Positions 33,834-39,533 of a DNA stretch of 39,533 bases are shown piece after piece (position 1 is the stretch's first letter; every line of letters begins with the position of its first letter). Both the position numbers and the translations under genes were made by a program. The DNA lies in contig DASZMJ010000214.1 in the NCBI GenBank assembly GCA_035551935.1, positions 1 through 39,533 of the forward strand. Direction: 5' to 3'. Under the pieces are notes generated by a model, which worked only from the letters and a program-made list of their open reading frames with translations, ran no database searches and was not told the DNA's origin. Source of the DNA: DASZMJ01 sp035551935 (GTDB lineage Bacteria > Planctomycetota > Planctomycetia > Isosphaerales > Isosphaeraceae).

Positions 33834-34910
33834 TCAGAAGCCGGTCGGGTCCCCTTCGGGGTTGGCCTCGGGGGGGAGGGCGGCGGTGAGCAGGGCGACC
33901 TGGGAGGCGAGCTCGCGGAGCTGGCGGTGCATGTCGGGGAGGCGGGCGATCATGGCGAAGATGTGGCGCTGTTCCTTGACGGGGATGGCCGGCGAGCCGA
34001 GGACCTGGGTGCCACCGGGGATATTGCGGTGGACGCCGGCCTGGGCGCCGACGACGACGCGGTCGCCGATCTCGGTGTGGTCCTTGATGCCGGCCTGGCC
34101 GGCCATGACGACGTGGTCGCCGGTCCGGCAACTGCCGGCGACGCCGACCTGGCCGCAGAGCAGGTTGTGTCGGCCGATCTTGTTGTTGTGGCCGATCATC
34201 ACGAGGTTATCGATCTTGGTGCCGGCGCCGATCCGGGTGGCGTCGAAGGTGCCGCGGTCGATGGCGCAGTTGGCGCCGATCTCGACGTCGTCGCCGACCT
34301 CGACGGTGCCGGTCTGGGGGACCTTGACGTGCCGGCCGTCCTGGAGGCGGTAGCCGAAGCCGTCGCCGCCGAGCACGGTGCCGGCGTGGACCTCGACGCG
34401 ATCGCCCAGGGTCACGCCGTCATAGAGGACGACGTTGGGACGGAGCACCACGTCGCGGCCGAGGACGCAGCGGTCGCCCACCACGGCGCCGGGGTGGATC
34501 GTGCAGCCGTCGCCGACGACGGCCCCGTCGCCGATGTAGGCGAACGGGTAGACGGCCACGCCCTCGCCGAGCCTGGCCGTCGGGGCGACGCAGGCCAACG
34601 GGTGGACGCCGACCGGCCGCGCCGCGGCGCGGCCGAGCAGGTGGCCGCGGACGGCGATGAACGAGCCGAGCGGGTCGGCGACCTCGATGACCGGCAGGTC
34701 GTCGCGGGCGGCGACCCGGAAATGCGGCCCGACGATCGCCGCCGAGGCGGGCGAGCCGCGCAGGAGCTTGGCATAGCGCTCGTCGTCGACGAACGTGATG
34801 TCGCCGGGCCCGGCCTCGGCCACCGGCCGGGCGCCCCGGATCGCGACCTTGCCGTCGCCGACCAGGCGCCCCTGGACCAGGGCGGCCAGCTCTTCCACCG
34901 TCGCGACCAC
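33834..34910 (-). CDS. lpxD: UDP-3-O-acylglucosamine N-acyltransferase LpxD
   Basis: LpxD adds the second acyl chain in lipid A synthesis. The 358-residue product has the N-terminal uridine-binding domain (AGPGDITFVDDERYAKLL) and a left-handed beta-helix with hexapeptide repeats, including VLGGDGFGYRLQDG, GANCAIDRG and the catalytic His241 in DNLVMIGHNNKIG. The C-terminal helix carries EQRHIFAMIARLPDMHRQLREL. GTG 34910 is preferred over upstream ATG because AGGGGG is spaced about 6 bases and the length fits the family. lpxI follows after the inverted repeat. Confidence 0.95.
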   Translation of the reverse strand: MVATVEELAALVQGRLVGDGKVAIRGARPVAEAGPGDITFVDDERYAKLLRGSPASAAIVGPHFRVAARDDLPVIEVADPLGSFIAVRGHLLGRAAARPVGVHPLACVAPTARLGEGVAVYPFAYIGDGAVVGDGCTIHPGAVVGDRCVLGRDVVLRPNVVLYDGVTLGDRVEVHAGTVLGGDGFGYRLQDGRHVKVPQTGTVEVGDDVEIGANCAIDRGTFDATRIGAGTKIDNLVMIGHNNKIGRHNLLCGQVGVAGSCRTGDHVVMAGQAGIKDHTEIGDRVVVGAQAGVHRNIPGGTQVLGSPAIPVKEQRHIFAMIARLPDMHRQLRELASQVALLTAALPPEANPEGDPTGF

Positions 34911-35020
34911 TCTCGCCCCCTTTCTTCCGTGAAAGGCGCTCGGCGTCCCGCGGGCGGGGCGGGTCGGGTCCTCGCCGGGCGGGGATGGTAATGCATGGCC
35001 CCCCGTCGCACAAGCCGAAG

Positions 35021-35815
35021 TCATCCCCCCTCTTCTATCGGCGACCCGGCCGGTCCCGGTGCAACCCCCAGCACCGCCGCCACCAGCCGGCCGAGCCCGT
35101 CGAACCGCGGGGCGTCGGTGTCGGAGTGTCGCCCATCGCGATCGATCAACGCCGCCCGCAGGCCGAGCCGACGGGGCCCTTCGACGTCGTGCCCGGGGTC
35201 GTCGCCGACGAACAGGACGCGCCCCGCGGGAAGGCCCAGGCTGGCGACGGCCGCGCGATAGAAGCCCGGATGCGGCTTGCGGACGCCGACTTCCGACGAG
35301 ATCACGACGCCCCCCGATCGCCCCGCCAACGCCGGCAGGCCGGCGACGACCGAGCGGAGCCGGCCGTCGAAGTTCGAGCCGATCCGCACGGCGACCCCGG
35401 CGCGTTCGAGGGCGTCGAGGGCCGCGGGCACGTCGTCGAAGCAGCGCCAGGCGTCGGGGCGGGCGAAGTGCCCCCAGAGCTCGTCGAAGCCGCGGGCCGG
35501 GTCGGGCAGCTCGGGCAGGACGAGGCCGACGAGTCGCCGCCAGCGGTCGCGCTCGCGGGCCTCGTCGGTCGACAGCGCGCCGCGGAGCTCGTCGGCCTCG
35601 TCGGCGCCGAAGTGTTGACGGAACCGCTCGCGGACGAGTCCCGGGTCGACCTCGACGCCTTGCCGACGGGCCGCCTCGGCGTAGGCGACGGCCACACTCG
35701 GCGACGCTTCGATTAAAGTCCCGACCGCGTCCAGGACGATCCCACCGATGTCCTCGAATTCCGACATCGCGTCCCCCGGCGACAACGACGGCCCGGCCAT
35801 TCGCTCCTCGGTCAT
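35021..35815 (-). CDS. HAD-IA family hydrolase with altered motif I
   Basis: The 264-residue protein has the HAD cap arrangement with motif I IVLDAVGTLIEA, motif II VRIGSNFDG, motif III lysine in VGVRKPHPGFYRAA, and motif IV LFVGDDPGHDVEGP. In motif I the usual DxDGT reads DAVGT, so the nucleophile is kept but the general acid/base Asp is valine. Similar sequences occur in HDHD3-like proteins; phosphatase activity is therefore doubtful. ATG 35815 has GGAGG at 9 bases; ATG 35767 would give a shorter, more typical N-terminus. It is downstream of tsaD and 110 bases upstream of lpxD. Confidence 0.82.
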   Translation of the reverse strand: MTEERMAGPSLSPGDAMSEFEDIGGIVLDAVGTLIEASPSVAVAYAEAARRQGVEVDPGLVRERFRQHFGADEADELRGALSTDEARERDRWRRLVGLVLPELPDPARGFDELWGHFARPDAWRCFDDVPAALDALERAGVAVRIGSNFDGRLRSVVAGLPALAGRSGGVVISSEVGVRKPHPGFYRAAVASLGLPAGRVLFVGDDPGHDVEGPRRLGLRAALIDRDGRHSDTDAPRFDGLGRLVAAVLGVAPGPAGSPIEEGG

Positions 35816-36101
35816 TTTCCGTGTCCTCCGGCCCGGGATTCTCACTATGTCCCTTTGAGGGCCCACGGCGGCCGGCCGCCGGGACGTCGCCACCACCCAG
35901 GATCCATCAGCCGATGCGCCCACGAACCGACCGCCCCCACGCGACGAACCCCCCGAGGCCGAACGCGCCCAGCGGCGTCCCCGACGCCCAGGCCCGCGCC
36001 CTCGAGCGCCGGCAGGCCCTCGGGGCCCAGCAGCGTGCCCTCGCCGTCGGCACGACGATGACCCCCTCCCGCCCGCGACCCCCGGCCTGATCGGGTCGCC
36101 A

Positions 36102-37160
36102 TCAGCGCCCCGGTCGCACCAGGCCCGCGGTCACGTCGATGTCGAGGTCGGCCACCTGGCCCGCCGCGAGCTTCGCGAACGCGATGCCCCCCATCGCCGC
36201 GTTGTCGGTGCAGAGCGCCAGGGGAGGGATGAACAACTCCATCGTTTCCTCGATCGCCAGCGCCTCGAGCCGTTCCCTCAGCCTCGCGTTCGCCGCGACC
36301 CCCCCGCCGACCCCGAGCCGGCGATGGCCGGCCCGCCGGAGGGCCTGCCGCGCCTTGCCGACCAGCACATCCACCGCCGCCTCCTGGAAGCTCGCGGCGA
36401 GGTCGGCGACGACCTCCGGCGATGGCGGCCCGGCCTCCCCGCGCGCGTCCTGGCCGCGGAGGGCGTACAGCACCGCCGTCTTGAGCCCCGAGAAGCTGAA
36501 CGCGAGCCGGTCGTCGCGCAGGAACGGCCGGGGGAACGAATAGGCGGCCGGGTTTCCCGACCGCGCCACCCGCTCGATTTCCGGGCCGCCGGGATAGCCC
36601 AGGCCGAGCAGGCTCGCCACCTTGTCGAACGCCTCGCCCGCCGCGTCGTCGATCGTGCCGCCGAGCAAGGTCGCGTCGATCGGCCCCCGGCATTCAAATA
36701 AGCTCGTATGTCCCCCCGAGACGACCAGGCCGACGCACGGGTAGACGTCGCGGTCGGGGTGCGCGAGCTGGCAGGCGAAGAGGTGCCCTTCCAGGTGGTC
36801 GATCGCGACCAGGGGCACGTCGAGCGCCAGCGCCAGCGCCTTGGCCGCCGTCAGGCCGACGACCAGCGCCCCGACCAATCCCGGCCTCGTCGCCACGGCG
36901 ACGGCCCCGATGTCGCCCAGGCCCACGCCGGCGCGACGGAGGGCCTCGTCGACGACCGGCAGGACCTGCCGGACGTGCGCCCGCGCCGCGATCTCGGGCA
37001 CGACGCCGCCGAACCGGCCGTGCAGGTCCACCTGCCCTGCCACCACGCTCGACCTGATCCTCGGCACCCCCTCCCCCGGCGGCCTCGGGCCCTCGAGCAC
37101 CGCCGCGCCGGTCTCGTCGCAGGTCGTCTCGAGGGCCAGGATCAAGAGGTCGTCGGGCAA
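36102..37160 (-). CDS. tsaD: tRNA N6-threonylcarbamoyladenosine transferase TsaD
   Basis: TsaD makes the t6A37 modification of tRNAs reading ANN codons with TsaB and TsaE. The 352-residue product has ALETTCDETGAAV at the start, VVPEIAARAHV, the metal ligands His122 and His126 in DHLEGHLFA and Asp319 in CTDNAAMGG, VVSGGHTSL, and GGGVAANARLRE. TTG 37160 is proposed as start: it follows GGGAGGAGG closely and the upstream extension to 37235 overlaps the preceding gene, whose stop is at 37177. Length agrees with E. coli TsaD (337). It follows the duplicated helical protein by 16 bases. Confidence 0.94.
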   Translation of the reverse strand: MPDDLLILALETTCDETGAAVLEGPRPPGEGVPRIRSSVVAGQVDLHGRFGGVVPEIAARAHVRQVLPVVDEALRRAGVGLGDIGAVAVATRPGLVGALVVGLTAAKALALALDVPLVAIDHLEGHLFACQLAHPDRDVYPCVGLVVSGGHTSLFECRGPIDATLLGGTIDDAAGEAFDKVASLLGLGYPGGPEIERVARSGNPAAYSFPRPFLRDDRLAFSFSGLKTAVLYALRGQDARGEAGPPSPEVVADLAASFQEAAVDVLVGKARQALRRAGHRRLGVGGGVAANARLRERLEALAIEETMELFIPPLALCTDNAAMGGIAFAKLAAGQVADLDIDVTAGLVRPGR

Positions 37161-37176
37161 GCCCTCCTCCCGTCCC

Positions 37177-37584
37177 TCAGCGCATGCCGACGTCGAGGCC
37201 CCGGGCGGCGGCGATGAGCTGCTCATCCTCGACATCGTAGAGCCTCGACCCCGTCGCCGCCGCCAGCCGCTCGACGAAGCGGCCGAATCGTCGATCGCCT
37301 TGATTCTGATACGCTTGACCGAGTGCGTCGAGCAACTCGGCCTTCGGCCCCCGGCGAGCAGATTCCGGGTCGCCCTCGATCTCCAGGCGACGACGCCGGC
37401 CCCTTGCGTGGGCCTCCGCCGCGTCGCGCAGCCGGTCGTCCTCGACCTCGGCCACGCCCACGGGCACCCCCTCGCTCGACAGGAGGGCGACCATCTCGAG
37501 GAGCTGGCCGAGCCGCATGTCGGGATACAATTCCGAAAGATGATCGATCGATGATTTTAAGGAATTCCATGGACTAAGGATCAT
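37177..37584 (-). CDS. Uncharacterised protein with an internal duplication, partner of the ParB-like protein
   Basis: The 135-residue product has a duplicated helical module. Copy 1 (about residues 8-60) has SLKSSIDHLSELY, then RLGQLLEMVALLS and EVEDDRLRDAAEAH; copy 2 (about 83-131) has ELLDALGQAY, RRFGRFVERLAAAT and DVEDEQLIAAARGL. They are joined by a basic linker rich in arginine. Its ATG overlaps the stop of the ParB-like gene (ATGA at 37584-37581), so they are translationally coupled. tsaD follows by 16 bases. I recall similar WNSL..LYPD.R.GQL-type planctomycete proteins but no function. Confidence 0.75.
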   Translation of the reverse strand: MILSPWNSLKSSIDHLSELYPDMRLGQLLEMVALLSSEGVPVGVAEVEDDRLRDAAEAHARGRRRRLEIEGDPESARRGPKAELLDALGQAYQNQGDRRFGRFVERLAAATGSRLYDVEDEQLIAAARGLDVGMR

Positions 37585-37901
37585 GGGAGTTTGTCCCCCA
37601 CGGTGGGGAAGCCTGAGAGGTTGAGGTTAGGCCGCGTCTCGATCACCTCGACGGTCACTTCCTGGCCGGGGAGCAGCTTGCCGACCCGCGTCGATCGGGT
37701 CACGCCGTCGATGAGTTGCAATTGCCCGTCCCGGCCGCGGATCACGAGCGGGGGAGGCATCCCATCCATACTCTTGCCGTGTCTGGAGATCTGCCGCGCC
37801 AGCTTGAGGGGATCGGCCCCACCGATGCGGCCCGGGGGAAGGCAGAGGGTCCGGGGATCGACCCGGACCCATTCCCGTCCCGTACCCGACTGCCCCGGCA
37901 T
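37581..37901 (-). CDS. ParB/sulfiredoxin-like small protein
   Basis: The 106-residue product contains a stretch resembling the ParB/Srx fold: DPLKLARQISRHG, then MPPPLVIRGRDGQLQLIDGVTRSTRVGKLLPGQEVTVEVIE, where the GDGxTR-like IDGVTRSTR occupies the position of the GERR-type box of ParB. There is no helix-turn-helix domain, so it is not a chromosome partition protein. It may be a nucleotide-binding or nuclease-like domain; activity is unknown. GGAGGGG is spaced about 7 bases before ATG 37901. It lies 38 bases after the Ctp protease gene and overlaps the next gene by four bases. Confidence 0.7.
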   Translation of the reverse strand: MPGQSGTGREWVRVDPRTLCLPPGRIGGADPLKLARQISRHGKSMDGMPPPLVIRGRDGQLQLIDGVTRSTRVGKLLPGQEVTVEVIETRPNLNLSGFPTVGDKLP

Positions 37902-37939
37902 GCGGCGGCCCCTCCGAGATCATCCGGCCCGGCCGCGGG

Positions 37940-39262
37940 TCATTTGGTCGGCTTCTCCCCGTCGAGCTTCGCCAGCGCGACCTCGAGGGCCTTCTTGAGC
38001 TGGCGGTCGTCGGGGGCGGGCTTCTCCTTGTCGTTGGCCTTGGGGTCCTTGCGGCGGGCGAAGAGGTCGCGGTCGCGGCGGGCGTCGGCCCAGGCGACGT
38101 ACTCGTCGTCGGTGAGCTTGACGATCAGGCCCTTGTCGGGCGAGACGCCCCACTCGTCGGACTCCTTGGCGTTCTTGAACCGGTGGATGTTCTTGCCCGA
38201 GGGGCGCCAGTAGGTCTGCGTCGTCAGCTTCAGGACGCTCTGGTTGTCCTCCAGCGGGATGATGTTCTGCACCGAGCCCTTGCCGTACGACCGCTGGCCG
38301 ACGATCGCGGCGCGGTGGTAGTCCTGGAGGCAGGCCGAGACGATCTCGGCGGCCGAGGCGGAGTGCTGGTTGATCAGGACGACCATCGGGAAGCCGGTGT
38401 ACGTCTCCTCCTTGCGGGCCTTGTACACCTTGTCGCGGACGTTCCGCCCCTTGGTGCTGACGATATCGCCGTCCTCGATGAACAGGTCCGAGACCTCGAC
38501 GGCGGCGCTCAGGAGGCCGCCGGGGTTGTCGCGGAGGTCGAGCACCAGCGCCTTCATCCCGTCCGTCTTCAGCTCGTCGAGGACCTTCTTGAGCTCCTCG
38601 GTCGTGTTCTGGCTGAAGCTGGTGACGCGGACGTAGCCGACCTTCTTGTCCTTGTCGATCAGGAAGTCCCACGAGCCGTCGTCCTTGCGGCGGTCGCCCA
38701 GGACGCTCGGCATGTCGATGACGGCGCGGTTCATCGTCAAGGTCTCGGGCTTCTCGGCGCCGGGGTGGACGACCGTCAGCTTCACCGGCGTCCCCTGCTT
38801 GCCCTGGAGCACCTCGACCGCCTTGTCGGGCATCAGCCCCTCGGTCGACTTGCCGTCGATCTCGGTGATGATGTCGCCGGCCAGGACGCCCGCCTCATAC
38901 GCCGGCGAGCCGACTACCGGCGCGATGACCTTCAGCCGCCGGGCCCGCTCGTCGAAGCCGACCTGGATGCCGATGCCGATGAAGCTCCCCTCGATCGTCT
39001 TCTTGAACTGCCGCCACTCCGACTCGCTGATGTACGTCGAGTGCGGGTCGAGGTCCTGGAGCATCCCCCGCAGCGCGCTCTCGAACAGCTCGCGGCGCGA
39101 GACCGGCCGCACGTAGTTGGCCTCGACCCGCTCGACGGCGTCGGCGAACAGGCCGTACAGCTCGTACATCTCGTCCTTCGGCTTGGCCCCCTGGCTCGAC
39201 TGCCAGCAGAGCAGCGAGATCGCCCCGATCATCGCGGTCGCGAACAGGTTCCGGCGCGGCAT
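37940..39262 (-). CDS. Carboxy-terminal processing protease, S41 family
   Basis: Ctp proteases cut exported proteins at their C-termini in the periplasm. The 440-residue product has a signal peptide or membrane anchor (RRNLFATAMIGAISLLCWQSSQGA), an N-terminal helical region (MYELYGLFADAVERVEANYV), a PDZ domain (about 115-200 with GIGIQVGFDERARRLKVIAPVVGSPAYEAGVLAGDIITEIDG), and the S41 core with catalytic Ser303 in HSASAAEIV and Lys328 in RSYGKGSVQ, spaced 25 apart as in known Ctp enzymes. ATG 39262 follows GGGGAGG at 7-8 bases. It leads a probable operon with the ParB-like, duplicated and tsaD genes. Confidence 0.94.
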   Translation of the reverse strand: MPRRNLFATAMIGAISLLCWQSSQGAKPKDEMYELYGLFADAVERVEANYVRPVSRRELFESALRGMLQDLDPHSTYISESEWRQFKKTIEGSFIGIGIQVGFDERARRLKVIAPVVGSPAYEAGVLAGDIITEIDGKSTEGLMPDKAVEVLQGKQGTPVKLTVVHPGAEKPETLTMNRAVIDMPSVLGDRRKDDGSWDFLIDKDKKVGYVRVTSFSQNTTEELKKVLDELKTDGMKALVLDLRDNPGGLLSAAVEVSDLFIEDGDIVSTKGRNVRDKVYKARKEETYTGFPMVVLINQHSASAAEIVSACLQDYHRAAIVGQRSYGKGSVQNIIPLEDNQSVLKLTTQTYWRPSGKNIHRFKNAKESDEWGVSPDKGLIVKLTDDEYVAWADARRDRDLFARRKDPKANDKEKPAPDDRQLKKALEVALAKLDGEKPTK

Positions 39263-39341
39263 CGACCTACCTCCCCTCCTGGAGGCCGCGGCGCCCTCGG
39301 GCCCGAACCAAGCCGGCCCGACCCCGCCGCGGCCACGGTCC

Positions 39342-39371
39342 AATGTAGCCCATCCCCCCGACCCCCGACAA
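39342..39371 (-). promoter_or_regulatory. Candidate promoter of the Ctp protease run
   Basis: On the minus strand TTGTCG (39371-39366) and TACATT (39347-39342) are 18 bases apart. Transcription would start near 39335, about 70 bases before ATG 39262. The stretch from 39372 to the right edge has no gene that I can support. Confidence 0.45.
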
Positions 39372-39533
39372 GTTCTCCCCCTCGCCCCTTGAACTGTACT
39401 TTCCGGGACTTCATCCATTTGATGGAGGATCGATTCCCTTCGCCGATCTCTCTGGGTGAGGTTAGGTGTCACATGTCTGGCCGGAAGATGCGGAACTCCG
39501 ACTCCCCCGGCTTCTTCCACATGAGACGTCCGC

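Noticed and set aside
35816..36101. A possible 48-codon minus-strand gene ending in GTPLGAFGLGGFVAWGRSVRGRIG, starting at a GTG after GGGAGGGGG.
   Set aside because: The hydrophobic tail is suggestive, but the first half is arginine/tryptophan-rich like a shadow and there is no independent support.
39372..39533. A short minus-strand frame MWKKPGESEFRIF... near the right edge.
   Set aside because: Only 17 codons before a stop, no ribosome site, and the window ends before more can be seen.
1..39533. CRISPR arrays, tRNA or rRNA genes, prophage genes, complete insertion sequences.
   Set aside because: Read for on both strands; no spaced direct repeats, cloverleaf, rRNA segments or transposase with terminal repeats were seen.

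Overview
The window is a high-GC chromosomal segment that looks planctomycetal, most likely from the Isosphaeraceae/Gemmatales side of the phylum. The evidence is a heme-bearing PSCyt2/PSD1 protein paired with a Tat-exported DUF1501 protein, a LEPR-XLL surface protein with a glycine-rich beta-helix, a secreted Gfo/Idh/MocA protein with a Tat leader, a TPR protein carrying RNA polymerase alpha C-terminal domains, a fused SecDF, and lipid A genes. No rRNA, tRNA, CRISPR array or complete mobile element was seen.

Layout. 1-3.0 kb: a C-terminal scrap (possibly a transposase), the TPR/alpha-CTD protein, a perfect nested palindrome, and a membrane-anchored WD40 protein whose stop overlaps the tgt start. 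3.0-7.9 kb: the classic tgt-yajC-secDF block. 7.9-9.9 kb: a promoter-plus-terminator leader, then the LEPR-XLL protein. 10.1-14.0 kb: the PSD1/DUF1501 pair. 14.0-17.7 kb: a small membrane protein, a heme-binding squalene-cyclase-like protein, then a cluster of small VOC, GyrI-like and flavin-reductase genes. 17.9-19.7 kb: a HAD phosphatase fused to a HerA/FtsK-type ATPase. 20.2-22.6 kb: an oxidoreductase directly upstream of lpxA, then a small secreted protein. 22.8-28.2 kb: a minus-strand group (SHOCT-like membrane protein, zinc-ribbon/DUF1349 protein, an unlisted 59-residue membrane protein, a Tat-exported oxidoreductase, a DUF885 metallopeptidase). 28.6-29.9 kb: a frameshifted secreted protein. 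30.0-39.3 kb: a long minus-strand run reading ctp protease, ParB-like protein, duplicated helical partner, tsaD, HAD hydrolase, lpxD, lpxI, GT87-phosphatase fusion, methyltransferase.

Functional themes are protein export (YajC, SecDF, Ctp protease), lipid A and envelope glycan synthesis (LpxA, LpxD, LpxI, GT87 fusion, possibly GnnA-like oxidoreductase), tRNA modification (Tgt, TsaD) and planctomycete periplasmic proteins. Three kinds of intergenic inverted repeats recur; two share a nested-hairpin design. Several genes use GTG or TTG starts supported by Shine-Dalgarno sequences, so many reading frames are longer than the genes they contain. The best candidates for undescribed biology are the nested palindromic repeats, the HAD-HerA fusion, the GT87-phosphatase fusion and the ParB-like/duplicated-partner pair.
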